A DNA stretch of 64,000 nt from Streptomyces sp. NBC_00223 (GCF_036199905.1 NZ_CP108109.1:7594001-7658000); one strand, 5' to 3'; counted from the first letter of the stretch, positions 42,541 to 51,847 are shown. The notes: a model not told the origin generated them from the letters alone. Numbers and translations are program-made.

Positions 42541-45500
42541 TCACTTCAGATACGGGCCGTCCGTGCCGATCTTCCCCGGCGCGGCGTTCTTGCCGCCGAG
42601 GTCGAGGACGTAGACCCGCATGTCGCCCTTGCCCGGCGCCGCGATGGCCAGCGTGCCGTTGGTGACGACCCGCACGTCCCCCGTCACGGCGTCCTTGTAG
42701 GTGCCGTTGGGGATACCGGTGAAGGTGGTCGCGTCCGTGACGGTGACCAGGGCGAAGCTGTCGACACCGGAGGCGGCGTCGGTGTAGCGGCGCTTGTAGG
42801 CCATGCTGCCGCTGGTGACGCCCTCGGTGCTGTACTGGCCCATTTGCAGCGCCGGGATCGCCCGGCGGATCTGGTTGAGCCGTTGCAGATGCTTGACCAG
42901 CGGCTGCGCCAGGGTGGTGGCGACCGGCCCGGTGGCGCTGTCGACCCGCGAGAAGTCCGAGGCGGTCACCGTGCCTTCGAGGTGGTCGCCGTAGTACGCC
43001 CGCCCGGTGGTCGCCAGCGGGCAACTCGGCCCGCAGTCGATGGTCCTGCCCGCCTGGAACTGGATCTCCGAGCCGTAGTAGAGGGTCGGGATACCGCGGA
43101 AGGTCCACATCAGCGCCATGTTCTCGGCCCACGCGTCCTGGCCGCCGGTGTAGCGCACGGAGGACTTGTTGGGCCCGTAGTCGTGGCTGTCGACGTAGAC
43201 CGCGTTGTACGTGGCGTCGTTCGTGGAGTCGTCCGAGTCGGCGCCGTTGCGGAAGGCGTTGTGCGCGTCACCGAAGTTCATGTGCATGCGCATGTCGATG
43301 ATGTTCATGCCGGAGAACTTGCTGTGGTCCGGCGTGTGGTAACTGTTGCCGTCCAGGAAGGCGTTGGTGGACGTCGGCTGGTTGCCGGTGCCCAACTGCT
43401 CCTCGTAGTTGTACTGGTCGAGCGCCGCCTGGGTGTCGTCGGCGGTGTACTCCTTGCGCTCCTTCCAGGTGTAGAACTGCGCGGAGTGGTTGACCGAGCC
43501 GCGGTTCCACTTGTCGTTGACGAAGGCCCCGACCTCACCGAAGACATAGAAGTTCCGCGCCTTGTCCGCACCCCAGTCCTGGGTGACGCGCTGCTGGAGC
43601 GCGGGCAGGAAGCGGCGGTTCCAGGTGACGCGCGGGATGTGCACGGCGGTGTCGACCCGGAAGCCGTCCACACCCATGTCGATGTACTTGTTGTAGGCGC
43701 CGATCAGATAGTTCTGCACCTCGGGGTTCTCGGTGTTGAAGTCGGCGAGGTCGTCGGCGAGCCAGCAGGAACGCGAGTCCTCGCCCTCCCAGTTGCCGAT
43801 CCAGCACTGGTGGTAGAACTTCGCCGGGAACATGTTGGACGTCGGACCGGGCCACTGGCAGTTGTAGATCGTGTAACCCTCGGGGCTGTGCTGGCCGTTG
43901 GGCTTGCCCCAGTTCAGGCAGGTGTTGCCGGCGGGCTCGGCCGTGGACCACAGGTCGCCGTTGTAGTACGACTTGCCGGTCTTCGGGTCGATCGTCAGGC
44001 CGTCGTACTCGAAGCCGTCCTCCTTCTCGTCGTAGTACCAGGACCACTGCGCGTCCCTGACCCCGTAGACGGTCGGGGTGAACAGGCCCTTGGCGCCCCA
44101 GCGCGAGCTGTGGTTGTAGACGACGTCCTGGTAGATCTTGATGCCCTTGGCGTGGGCGGCGTTGATCAGGTCCTGGTACGAGGCGCCGGCCGACTCCAGC
44201 CGCGGGTCGACCCGGTAGAAGTCGTACCCGTGGTAGCCGTGGTAGTCGTAGTCGCTGCGGTTGAGGACCACCGGGGTGATCCAGATCGCCGAGAAGCCGA
44301 GCGCCTTGACGTAGTCGAGCTTCTGCACCAGGCCCTTGAAGTCGCCCCGAAACATGGGGTCGTTGTTGGCCTTGTTGCCGGAGGCCACGTCCTGGTTGCC
44401 GCCGCGGTCATTGCTCGTGTCACCGTCGTAGAAGCGCGCGGTCAGCACGAAGTAGATCGGGTCCTTGCGCGGGTCGGTGCCCAGCGCCTTGCCCGTGGCG
44501 GCCGGCGGGGGCGCGTCCCCGGTGGTCGCGCTCGCCGGGGCGGACGAGCCGGAGACGTTCCCGGCGGCGTCCAGGGCTCTGACCGTGTACGTATAGGTGG
44601 TGTGCGGATCGAGGCCGGACTCCGACAGTACGGTCGAGCCGATGTTCGTCACGATCGTGCCCTTGGCGCCGCCGGTCCGCGTCACCTGATATCCCGTCAC
44701 ACCGGTGTCGTCGGTGGAGGGTTCCCAGGTCAGCACGATCGAGGTGTCGGTCGCCGACGCTTTCACCGATCCCGGGACGGTCGGCGCCTTGGTGTCGGGG
44801 ACGACGGCCGCGCAGGGGTCGGCGGCGTTGGCGGTGATCTTGGTGTCCTTGACGCTGCTCACGCCGCTGCCGAGGATGTAGTTGTTGCCGTTGTTGTTGT
44901 CCCAGGTGCCGTTGCCGTTGTTGAACGTGGCGGCCAGGCCCGAGGCGCCCTGGAGATCGACGGTCTTCTTGACCCAGCCGGTGCAGGCCGGCTCCATTCC
45001 GACGCCCGGTACGGTCGTCCACGCCTTGCCGGTCGGCGCGTAGTGCAGATTGACCGTCGTCCAGCCGACCGTGGTGGTCGAGTAGTAGACGGTGGCCGAG
45101 CCGGCGCCGGTGTCGGTGGGGGTGGGAGTCGGTCCGCCGGTGCCGCCGCCGTCCGCGCACGGGTCGCTGTGGGCCACCACCCCGTCCTTGACGGTGATCG
45201 TGCCGGTGCCCAGCGCGTAGTTCCGGCCGTTGTTGTTGTCCCAGGTGCCCGAGCCGTTGTTGAAGGTCGCGGCCAGACCGGTCGCGCTGCCCAGGTCGAC
45301 GGTCTTCTTGACCCAGTCCGTGCAGGCCGCCTCCATCGGCACGCCCGGCACATCGGTCCACGATCCGCCGTCGGGGGCGTAATGGAGGTTGTACGCGGCC
45401 CAGTCGCGGGTCTTGGTGTAGTAGAAGACCGTGGCCGAGTTCCCGGCCGCGGCGGCCACGGGGGAGGCGGACGCGGAAGGGGCGGCGTGGGGGACCGCCG

Positions 45501-45579
45501 TGATGAGTGCCAGCAGGCCGGACGCTGCCAGCGCTGTGGCCAGGGGGCGTCTCAGCCGCCTGCGCGTGGGGGGTCTCAC
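42541..45579 (-). CDS. Secreted GH13 alpha-amylase with two CBM25 and FN3
   Basis: A 1012-residue extracellular starch-degrading enzyme. A signal peptide (RRRLRRPLATALAASGLLAL, cleavage near ASA) is followed by two starch-binding CBM25 modules (about 45-140 and 155-250, each with ATFNNG.GTWDNNNG), an FN3 domain (about 265-350) and a GH13 barrel. Conserved regions are DVVYNH (I), GFRVDTAVH with the nucleophile Asp (II), FGEV with the acid Glu (III) and VDSHD (IV). The GTG at 45579 has GGAG 7 nt upstream; an ATG further 5' would add an implausible leader. TTGC-based dyads upstream suggest maltose-repressor control. It ends in a terminator shared with the PIG-L gene. Confidence 0.92.
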   Translation of the reverse strand: MRPPTRRRLRRPLATALAASGLLALITAVPHAAPSASASPVAAAAGNSATVFYYTKTRDWAAYNLHYAPDGGSWTDVPGVPMEAACTDWVKKTVDLGSATGLAATFNNGSGTWDNNNGRNYALGTGTITVKDGVVAHSDPCADGGGTGGPTPTPTDTGAGSATVYYSTTTVGWTTVNLHYAPTGKAWTTVPGVGMEPACTGWVKKTVDLQGASGLAATFNNGNGTWDNNNGNNYILGSGVSSVKDTKITANAADPCAAVVPDTKAPTVPGSVKASATDTSIVLTWEPSTDDTGVTGYQVTRTGGAKGTIVTNIGSTVLSESGLDPHTTYTYTVRALDAAGNVSGSSAPASATTGDAPPPAATGKALGTDPRKDPIYFVLTARFYDGDTSNDRGGNQDVASGNKANNDPMFRGDFKGLVQKLDYVKALGFSAIWITPVVLNRSDYDYHGYHGYDFYRVDPRLESAGASYQDLINAAHAKGIKIYQDVVYNHSSRWGAKGLFTPTVYGVRDAQWSWYYDEKEDGFEYDGLTIDPKTGKSYYNGDLWSTAEPAGNTCLNWGKPNGQHSPEGYTIYNCQWPGPTSNMFPAKFYHQCWIGNWEGEDSRSCWLADDLADFNTENPEVQNYLIGAYNKYIDMGVDGFRVDTAVHIPRVTWNRRFLPALQQRVTQDWGADKARNFYVFGEVGAFVNDKWNRGSVNHSAQFYTWKERKEYTADDTQAALDQYNYEEQLGTGNQPTSTNAFLDGNSYHTPDHSKFSGMNIIDMRMHMNFGDAHNAFRNGADSDDSTNDATYNAVYVDSHDYGPNKSSVRYTGGQDAWAENMALMWTFRGIPTLYYGSEIQFQAGRTIDCGPSCPLATTGRAYYGDHLEGTVTASDFSRVDSATGPVATTLAQPLVKHLQRLNQIRRAIPALQMGQYSTEGVTSGSMAYKRRYTDAASGVDSFALVTVTDATTFTGIPNGTYKDAVTGDVRVVTNGTLAIAAPGKGDMRVYVLDLGGKNAAPGKIGTDGPYLK

Positions 45580-45739
45580 GAAAGGGCTCCAGGTGGGGAA
45601 TGCCGCGGCTGCCGGCCGCGACGACCTACAGGACAGGCGCCCGTGAGGGTGCCTGGGTGCGATCTCCCGCCGGGGAGGCCCTGACGCGCCGCAGGGTCCT
45701 GGCGAGCAGCGACTTCTGACGCCGTGTCGGACAGAAAGT

Positions 45740-45761
45740 TGCTGCAATCTCTTGCGCAGCA
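45740..45761 (-). promoter_or_regulatory. TTGC/GCAA dyads upstream of amylase, possible MalR site
   Basis: On the minus strand TGCTGC and GCAGCA arms flank a segment containing GCAAGAGATTGC. The overlapping plus-strand TTGCTGCAA at 45739-45747 is itself a palindrome. About 170 bp upstream of the amylase start. Streptomyces amylase promoters carry TTGCA-type repeats bound by the LacI-family repressor MalR/Reg1; identity with that site is inferred. A second GCAAG...CTTGC pair lies near 45940-45961. Confidence 0.45.
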
Positions 45762-46034
45762 GGAAGTTACCCGTTCATGACAGGACCGTAAAGGGTTCCG
45801 GCACAACCGGCGCACAGCCTGCGGAGAGTGACGATCCACTGCGGGAGTCCGCGCCGCGGGCCGGATTGCGCCGGGCGGCCCGGAAAACCGGGTCGAAACC
45901 CCCGGGTCGGGGTGATGGCCTCGAACTCCCGCTGTTTCGCAAGGTGTTGGCAGATCTTGCACGACTCTTGACGCCCGCGCGCGGCCGGGGGGACAGTCGA
46001 GGCGCGCACCTCGGCCGCCGATCGCGGTGCGGGC

Positions 46035-46082
46035 ACCCGGACGCCGGGCGTGGGCGGTACCCGGACGCCGGGCGTGGGCGGT
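46035..46082. repeat. Exact 24-bp tandem duplication
   Basis: The 24 bp starting ACCCGGACGCCGGGCG occurs at 46035-46058 and again at 46059-46082 without change. Each unit contains the small hairpin CCCGGACGCCGGG. It lies 15 bp after the lipase-like stop (minus strand) and may serve as its terminator. The rest of 45762-46034 shows no gene. Confidence 0.8.
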
Positions 46083-46097
46083 ACGGCGGCCGGCGGG

Positions 46098-48290
46098 TCA
46101 GATCAGGTTGAACGAGGAGACCCGCCAGCGCTGGAAGCCGGACTTCACCAGGCCGAGCACCACGTAGTCGCCGCCGTCGGCCGACGTGGGCAGCAGACAG
46201 TAGCGCTGGGCGGAGACGAACTCCGGCCCTCCGAGGTCGCCGAGGCCCGCGCTGTTCGGCGGGAAGTCGCTGTTCGGGCCGTAACAGACGGGCGCGGCGG
46301 CCAGCGCGTCCGGATAGAAGCGGAACTGATTGGCGGCCTCGGCCGCCACCCCGGAGTCGGCGAACGCGGACGCGGCGGCCGTGTCGTGCTTGCGCAGCGC
46401 GGTGAGGAAGGCGTCCACGGTGGGCCGTTCGGTGACGGCGGAGAGCCCGGAGGCGACGACCGCGTGCCCGTTCCAGCGCAGGGTCGCGGTGTAGTCGAGG
46501 GTCGCGCTCGCGCCCGGGTCGCCGTCCTGCTGGGTCGACCACTGGGCGACGACACCGCCGTCGGCGTACCGCAGCCGGTGCACGCTCGCGTTCTCACCCG
46601 GCTGGTGGCCGGGCAGGTTGATGTCGCTCAGGGAGAGGGACCCGAGCAGCGTGGGGCCGTGGGTGTAGAAGGCGATGATCTCCGGCCAGGACACACCGCC
46701 GGCGTTGCAGTAGAGGGTGGCGGCCGCGTCGCCGGTGCCGTCGCCGTCCAGGTCGCCGAGCGCCAGCACATCCGCGCGCGGCCCGCCGGTCTCCACCCAG
46801 CCGAGCCCCATCACCCCGCGGATCTCGGGGATGCCCGGCAGCCTGCCGCCGGACAGCCTCCCGGCCTTGTGACCGCAGGCCGCGGGCACCGGGGCCGAGA
46901 GCAGGCTCGCCGCCGTCACCGGCTGACGGGAGTCGATGTCGTCGGCCACCGCGCCCAGCGCCTCATTGGTCAGCTCGATGCTCCGCATGAGGTCCGGGTG
47001 GAAGCACGCCCCGCTGAACGCCTTCAACGGCATGTCGGCCACATCGGCCTTGCTGACCACCCCGAAGGCGAGCCCCACGGAGTCGGTCAGCCCGCGCACC
47101 CCGTTGAGCTGGTAGGAGCAGGAGACCGTCTTCGTCGCGTCGGCCCCTTGGAGCGCGGAGTCGGCGGTGACGATCAGGTCGCCGGTGTCCACGGACTTCG
47201 TGCTCCACGGCAGCGCGAACCACCCCATGTCGCGGACCTGGAAGCGGGTCCGGCCGCCCAGCGCGTCCACGAACACGGACTTCGGCCACGGCTTGAGCGC
47301 GCGCAGCTGCGCGGAGCCGGCCCGCAGCGCCTGACCGGCCTGCGACTCGAAGGCGGCGACCGGCGCCGGGAGGCGGTCGCAGAGCGTTCCGGTGGTGATG
47401 TCGGCGGTGGTCAGTTGTCCGCAGCTCGCCAGGATCAGCCGTACGACGGCCAGCAGATCGTCCGTCGCGGCCCCGGCGTCGAGGCCCGCCTCACCGAGCA
47501 GGGCCGCCACCGAGCCGGTCTCCGGGGTGCCGAAGGTCACCACCGTGCTGATCTCGGCCGCCCGGTCCGGGCCGGACACCCCGGGATGGGTCGCCGCGTA
47601 CCTGGTGACGAGGCCGCCCATCGAGTGCCCGACGACGATCACCTTCTGGCCGCTCGCCCGGTAGAGACAGTCGATGACCTTGCCGAGCGCCGGCCCGAGA
47701 TGGGCGTCGTCCACCCAGCGCGCGGAGTAGGGGTGGTAGTCGAAGGTGAAGACGGCGGCGCCGGGCAGCGACTGGAACTGCCCGATCAGCGACCGGGTGG
47801 TGGTCACCGTGCCCAGCCGGTTGGCGGTGAGGTCGATCCGGTGCGAGAACGCGCCCCGGCCCGCCGCGTCGTGGGTGTCGCTGCCGGTCCAGCCGTGCAC
47901 CATGACGATCGGGGTGTACATGCCCCGGGCGTCGGGGGAGTACGCGACCGGCGTACCGTTCGGGTTCGTGTCCGTCGGCAGGGTCGGGGCGAGCCGGACG
48001 GTGTCCTCGTCCAGTCCCAGCCTGCCGGAGTCACAGGTGGCGGCCCAGGAGGACGGGGTGCCCGCGGCGGGAGCGGCGGACGCCGGTGCCTGGGCGGCGA
48101 GTTGGGGCCCGGCGAGGAGTACGAGCGCGGTGGCGGCGACGGCGGCGCGGCGCGGGAGGCGGGGGCGTGCGGCGCGGCGCGGCAGGCGGGGACGTGCGGC
48201 GCGGCCGGTGTGCTCGACGCGGTCGGCGGCCGCTGCGGCCTTCGCGGCGCGGTCGGCCCGAGCGGCCCGCGCGGTTCGGAAGAGCCTCAT
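46098..48290 (-). CDS. Secreted alpha/beta-hydrolase (lipase-like)
   Basis: A 730-residue exported protein. The long, Arg-rich N-terminus includes a duplicated ARPRLPRR segment before the hydrophobic signal (AAVAATALVLLAG, cleavage near ASA). The alpha/beta-hydrolase domain (about 90-330) has IVMVHGWTG as the oxyanion region and VIVVGHSMGGLV with the nucleophile Ser. The second half carries DVLALGDLDGDGTGDAAATLYC, an FG-GAP/VCBS-like Asp-rich repeat that may bind calcium. Substrate unknown; esterase or lipase is likely. ATG 48290 overlaps the stop of the upstream membrane protein by 4 nt, so the two are coupled. Confidence 0.8.
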   Translation of the reverse strand: MRLFRTARAARADRAAKAAAAADRVEHTGRAARPRLPRRAARPRLPRRAAVAATALVLLAGPQLAAQAPASAAPAAGTPSSWAATCDSGRLGLDEDTVRLAPTLPTDTNPNGTPVAYSPDARGMYTPIVMVHGWTGSDTHDAAGRGAFSHRIDLTANRLGTVTTTRSLIGQFQSLPGAAVFTFDYHPYSARWVDDAHLGPALGKVIDCLYRASGQKVIVVGHSMGGLVTRYAATHPGVSGPDRAAEISTVVTFGTPETGSVAALLGEAGLDAGAATDDLLAVVRLILASCGQLTTADITTGTLCDRLPAPVAAFESQAGQALRAGSAQLRALKPWPKSVFVDALGGRTRFQVRDMGWFALPWSTKSVDTGDLIVTADSALQGADATKTVSCSYQLNGVRGLTDSVGLAFGVVSKADVADMPLKAFSGACFHPDLMRSIELTNEALGAVADDIDSRQPVTAASLLSAPVPAACGHKAGRLSGGRLPGIPEIRGVMGLGWVETGGPRADVLALGDLDGDGTGDAAATLYCNAGGVSWPEIIAFYTHGPTLLGSLSLSDINLPGHQPGENASVHRLRYADGGVVAQWSTQQDGDPGASATLDYTATLRWNGHAVVASGLSAVTERPTVDAFLTALRKHDTAAASAFADSGVAAEAANQFRFYPDALAAAPVCYGPNSDFPPNSAGLGDLGGPEFVSAQRYCLLPTSADGGDYVVLGLVKSGFQRWRVSSFNLI

Positions 48291-48754
48291 GACGCCACCG
48301 CCGTCGGGGTGGCCGCCGCGGCGGGCAGTTGCATCGTGGCCAGCACCTTCCAGGACTCGCCCTCGTTCACCATCACGGCCGCGTAGCCGACCGCGGGCCC
48401 GCCCGGGGGCGCCACGGTGACCGTCATGACCCCGCCGCCGACGCCGTCCGGCGCCCAGGACGCGGGCTCCGGCGTGACCTTCGACCCCTTCGGCACGCCC
48501 TGCGCGGCCCGCCCCTTGACGCCGTCCCGGGCACCGGCCGCGACCAGCGAGGAGGGGTCCGTGGCGAGCCTGCTCAGCGCGGCGGCGACCTGCCGGGCCT
48601 GGTCCGGCGACCCGACGGACGCCGTCGGCCCGCCCTTGCCGGGATCGCCGGCCGCCGCACGGTCCCCGTGCCGGGTCAACAGCACGACCAGCAGCGCGAT
48701 CACCCCCGCGGCCACGACGACCGCCCCGACCACCAGCCCGCGCGAGCGCACCAC
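48287..48754 (-). CDS. Membrane-anchored protein coupled to lipase-like gene
   Basis: A 155-residue protein with one N-terminal membrane helix (LVVGAVVVAAGVIALLVVLL) and a small extracytoplasmic domain ending in VAPPGGPAVGYAAVMVNEGESWKV, which looks like a beta-rich, NTF2-like or lipoprotein-type accessory fold. GTG 48754 has GGGGGAG upstream; a second GTG follows at once. The ATGA overlap with the hydrolase suggests a partner, perhaps a foldase or tether. Function unknown. Confidence 0.65.
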   Translation of the reverse strand: MVRSRGLVVGAVVVAAGVIALLVVLLTRHGDRAAAGDPGKGGPTASVGSPDQARQVAAALSRLATDPSSLVAAGARDGVKGRAAQGVPKGSKVTPEPASWAPDGVGGGVMTVTVAPPGGPAVGYAAVMVNEGESWKVLATMQLPAAAATPTAVAS

Positions 48755-49183
48755 GCCAACTCCCCCCAGCAGTACCGAATGAGGGGGAGCGTATTCCCCC
48801 GGATCGCCGCGGCACCCGGTGGATACGGTTTCGTGACAGTCCCGTACCATCCGCCCGCCTCCGCCCGTTCCTCCCACCCCCGACCCCCGCGCCACGCTCG
48901 CCGTCAGCCGGTTCCGGGCCGGGCGAACCCCCGGAGTGGGCGAGAGGCCGGGGGCGTGCGACGCGATGCCCGACACGGTCCGGAAGACGCCGCACGAGCA
49001 GGCGGCCGTACGCGTGTGGGACCTACGGCGGCAGACCTGTGCGCGCTTCCTCGAAGCCGCGATGGCCGCGACCGTCGCCGACAGAACGGGACGTGGCCGG
49101 GCGGACGACACCGCCGCGTTCCAACGGGCCCTGGTCGGCGTCACCTTGGAGGGTCCGGCCGAGGTCACCCGGCCGGCCGGTGG
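48755..49183 (+). other. Intergenic region with possible protein remnant
   Basis: No intact gene. Between about 48990 and 49190 (plus strand) the frame AAVRVWDLRRQTCARFLEAA followed by DTAAFQRALVGVTLEGPAEV has natural protein character and resembles helical streptomycete hypothetical proteins. It has no convincing start and runs into the 3' end of the LysR gene on the other strand, so it may be a decayed fragment. Confidence 0.3.
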
Positions 49184-50104
49184 TCAGCCCTCCCGGGCCG
49201 CCGCCGCGCGATGCGCCGCCGCCCGCGCCACGAAGATCTCGTGCAGATCCCGCACCGCCCTGGGCACCGAACCTGACAGGCTGCGCTGTACGACCATCCG
49301 GACGGTGGTGGAGTCGTCCTCCAGCGGCCGGTACGTGATCGCGCCGCTGCGCTCCAGCGGGTCGCCGATGACACTGAAATCCGGCAGCACGGTGGCGCCC
49401 AGTCCCTCGGCCACCATCAGCTTGCCCATCTCGGCGCCGTCGGTGGAGTACGAGAAGGACGGGGTACGGCCGTCGAGCAGCCGGTGCAGATAGCGGTGCA
49501 TCACGTAGCCGGACCGCATGACGATCATCGGCTCGGTGAGCAGGTCCGCCATGCCGATGGTCCGCCGCGCGGCCAGCGGACTGTCCGGGTGGAGGCAGAC
49601 CACGGGCCGTCCGCACAGCAGTTCGGTGGTCTCGAAGCCGGGCGGCAGGTCGTCGCCCTGGAGATAGTTCACCAGGCCCAGGTCGAAGCGGCCCTCCAGG
49701 ATCGAGCGGTGGATGTCCGCCTGCTGCGCCGCGATCACCTCGACCTGTGTCACCGGGTGGCTCTCCCGGAACTCCCGGATCGTCGGCACGAGCAGCGGCA
49801 CGGTGGCGGCGTTGACCGTACCGAGGCGGATCATCCGGCTGGTGCGGTGCTGGTGGTCGGCCGCGCGGCGCAGCCGGTCCACCGCGTCGAGCACGGTGAC
49901 GATGTGCGGCAGCAGCTCACGGCCCTCGTCGCTGATCTTCGCCCCCGAACGCCTGCGGTCCAGGAGGTCCACGCCGAGTTCGCGTTCGAGGTTGCGCACG
50001 GTCTCGCTCAGCGCGGGCTGGGACAGATGCAGTTCCTCCGCCGCCCGGCGCAGCGACCCGAGGCGGGTGACGGCCTCGATGTACTCCAGCTGTTCGATCC
50101 GCAC
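49184..50104 (-). CDS. LysR family regulator of the sulfur locus
   Basis: A 306-residue LysR-type regulator. The N-terminal HTH (QLEYIEAVTRLGSLRRAAEELHLSQPALSETV, about residues 5-60) is followed by the periplasmic-binding-like co-inducer domain from about residue 92 (IRLGTVNAATVPLLVPTIREF). It is divergent from the leader peptide and sulfonate/sulfone oxidation genes. LysR proteins such as CysB, Cbl and SsuR govern organosulfur use elsewhere, so the same role is likely. The co-inducer is unknown. Confidence 0.88.
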   Translation of the reverse strand: MRIEQLEYIEAVTRLGSLRRAAEELHLSQPALSETVRNLERELGVDLLDRRRSGAKISDEGRELLPHIVTVLDAVDRLRRAADHQHRTSRMIRLGTVNAATVPLLVPTIREFRESHPVTQVEVIAAQQADIHRSILEGRFDLGLVNYLQGDDLPPGFETTELLCGRPVVCLHPDSPLAARRTIGMADLLTEPMIVMRSGYVMHRYLHRLLDGRTPSFSYSTDGAEMGKLMVAEGLGATVLPDFSVIGDPLERSGAITYRPLEDDSTTVRMVVQRSLSGSVPRAVRDLHEIFVARAAAHRAAAAREG

Positions 50105-50164
50105 GGCAACGGCACCGCCCTGCTCCGGCCCGGCCCGGGGGCGGACCGGGAGGCTCCGAGTGAA

Positions 50165-50193
50165 AGGGAAACCCTATCAGTCGTTCGCGAACG
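50165..50193. promoter_or_regulatory. Palindromes between LysR and leader peptide
   Basis: AGGG-AAA-CCCT at 50165-50175 and the perfect 12-bp palindrome CGTTCGCGAACG at 50182-50193 lie in the divergent region, about 105-130 bp upstream of the leader start. A plausible -10 for the leader is TAGCCT near 50223. Either palindrome could be the LysR site. Confidence 0.5.
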
Positions 50194-50296
50194 CCGACTC
50201 GACCCCGGGTGTCCCTCCTGGTTAGCCTTGTCGAAGACGGAGACCCGTGTCGTCCCTGACATGCCGGCCCGTCCGTCCCGCGAGAGGGTGATCGAT

Positions 50297-50365
50297 ATGC
50301 GCCGCCTGACCAAGCGCCGCCACATCGACCTCGCGCGCGTGTCCAGCGCCTTCTGTTGTCGCTGA
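50297..50365 (+). CDS. 22-residue leader peptide ending Phe-Cys-Cys-Arg
   Basis: ATG 50297 with GAGAGGGTG upstream opens a 22-residue frame: MRRLTKRRHIDLARVSSA then FCCR and a stop. The RRHIDL..VSSA..C pattern is that of the streptomycete putative leader peptides found before sulfur-assimilation genes. The two consecutive Cys codons (TGT TGT) just before the stop are ideal for sensing cysteinyl-tRNA supply through ribosome stalling. It precedes five organosulfur oxidation genes and is followed by competing hairpins. Confidence 0.75.
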   Translation: MRRLTKRRHIDLARVSSAFCCR

Positions 50366-50374
50366 ACCGCCGTA

Positions 50375-50417
50375 CGGACCACCGCTGTCCGGACCACGGC
50401 TCGCAGAGCCGTCCGGA
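50375..50417 (+). promoter_or_regulatory. Candidate cysteine attenuator after leader peptide
   Basis: Two mutually exclusive pairings are visible. CGGAC (50375-50379) can pair with GTCCG (50387-50391). Alternatively TCCGGA (50388-50393) plus CGGCTC (50397-50402) can pair with GAGCCG (50406-50411) plus TCCGGA (50412-50417), with CCA bulged, forming a longer terminator-like hairpin. The first uses the left arm of the second, as in classical attenuation, and begins 10 nt after the leader stop. There is no U tract. The remaining 320 nt to sfnG hold a GGCGTG/CACGCC hairpin near 50536 but no gene. Confidence 0.45.
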
Positions 50418-50740
50418 ACCCCGCCGGGACCTCCGTTCGGCCCCCGCCTCGCCTTCCGCGCCTTCCGCGTCGGACCGCCGACCCGCACGACGTGACCCGC
50501 GGGGCCTGAACCGCAGGCCCTGAACCGCGGGGCGTGATCACCACGCCGTGGGCGACCGAGGCGTGATCCTCCGCACGCCGTGCCCGCCTCGGCCCGCACC
50601 CCCCGCCGCCGGATCGACGCGTCCCGACCGCCTTCCACCTCGGCCACGCCCGCACGTCCGTACGCGGCGCCGCTTCTCTCGCGGCCGCCGCGCCCCCGGT
50701 CCGGCGTGCCCGTATCCCACCCCACCAACGGGAGTCCCGC

Positions 50741-51847
50741 ATGTCATCCGTACCGCCACCGGCAGAACCCGTGCGCTTCGCGTACTGGGTGCCCAATGTC
50801 AGCGGTGGCCTGGTCACCAGCACCATCGAGCAGCGCACCGACTGGGGGTACGACTACAACCGCGAACTGGCCGTGCTCGCCGAGAACAGCGGCTTCGAGT
50901 ACGCGCTCAGCCAGGTCCGCTACATGGCCAGCTACGGCGCCGAGTACCAGCACGAGTCGACCGGCTTCAGCCTCGCCCTGCTGCTCGCCACCCAGCGGCT
51001 GAAGGTGATCGCCGCCGTCCACCCCGGTCTGTGGCACCCCGGGGTGCTGGCCAAGTTCGGCGCCACCGCCGACCAGTTGTCCGGCGGGCGGTTCGCCGTC
51101 AATGTGGTCAGCGGCTGGTTCAAGGGCGAGTTCACCGCGCTCGGCGAACCCTGGCTGGAGCACGACGAGCGCTACCGCCGCTCGGAGGAGTTCATCCGGG
51201 CGCTGCGCGCGATCTGGACCGAGGACCACGCCGAACTGGCCGGTGACTTCTACCGGATCCGCGACTTCTCCCTCAAGCCCAAGCCGCTCAACACCGCCGA
51301 GCGCCCGCACCCGGAGATCTTCCAGGGCGGCAACTCCACCGCCGCCCGCGCGATGGCCGGCCGGGTCTCGGACTGGTACTTCTCCAACGGCAAGGACTTC
51401 GACGGCGTCACCGAGCAGATCGGCGACATACGGACCTCCGCCGCGGCGGCCGGCCGTACCGCGCCCCGCTTCGGCCTCAACGCCTTCCTGATCGCCCGCG
51501 ACACCGAGGCCGAGGCCCGCGACACGCTCCGCGAGATCGTCGCCAAGGCCAATCCGGAGGCCGTGGAGGGCTTCGGCGCCGCCGTCCGGCAGGCGGGCCG
51601 GTCCACCGCCGACGGCAAGGGCATGTGGCAGGACTCCACCTTCGAGGACCTGGTCCAGTACAACGACGGCTTCCGCACCGGGCTGATCGGCACCCCCGAG
51701 CAGATCGCCCGGCGGATCGTCGCCTACAAGCGGCTCGGCGTCGACCTCTTCCTCCTGGGCTTTCTGCACTACCTGGAGGAGGTCGAGTACTTCGGCAAGA
51801 AGGTGCTGCCGATCGTCCGCGAGCTGGAGGCGGAAGCCGACCGCTGA
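50741..51847 (+). CDS. sfnG: Dimethylsulfone monooxygenase (SfnG-like, LLM flavoprotein)
   Basis: A 368-residue luciferase-like FMNH2-dependent monooxygenase. The start FAYWVPNVSGGLV and the blocks YNRELAVLAENSGFEYALSQ, VNVVSGWFKGEFTALGEPW and HPEIFQGGNSTAAR match SfnG, which converts dimethylsulfone to methanesulfinate. ATG 50741. It is the first enzyme gene after the cysteine leader, and reduced FMN would come from the SsuE-type reductase two genes on. A neighbouring-family monooxygenase acting on another sulfone is possible. Confidence 0.88.
   Translation: MSSVPPPAEPVRFAYWVPNVSGGLVTSTIEQRTDWGYDYNRELAVLAENSGFEYALSQVRYMASYGAEYQHESTGFSLALLLATQRLKVIAAVHPGLWHPGVLAKFGATADQLSGGRFAVNVVSGWFKGEFTALGEPWLEHDERYRRSEEFIRALRAIWTEDHAELAGDFYRIRDFSLKPKPLNTAERPHPEIFQGGNSTAARAMAGRVSDWYFSNGKDFDGVTEQIGDIRTSAAAAGRTAPRFGLNAFLIARDTEAEARDTLREIVAKANPEAVEGFGAAVRQAGRSTADGKGMWQDSTFEDLVQYNDGFRTGLIGTPEQIARRIVAYKRLGVDLFLLGFLHYLEEVEYFGKKVLPIVRELEAEADR

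Noticed and set aside
45752..46111. Small genes between amylase and lipase-like genes
   Set aside because: Frames on both strands are low complexity and cross the 24-bp tandem duplication; no ribosome site.
50560..50740. Open frames continuing the N-terminus of SfnG upstream or in other frames
   Set aside because: SfnG homology starts at the ATG at 50741; upstream translation is compositionally biased leader DNA.
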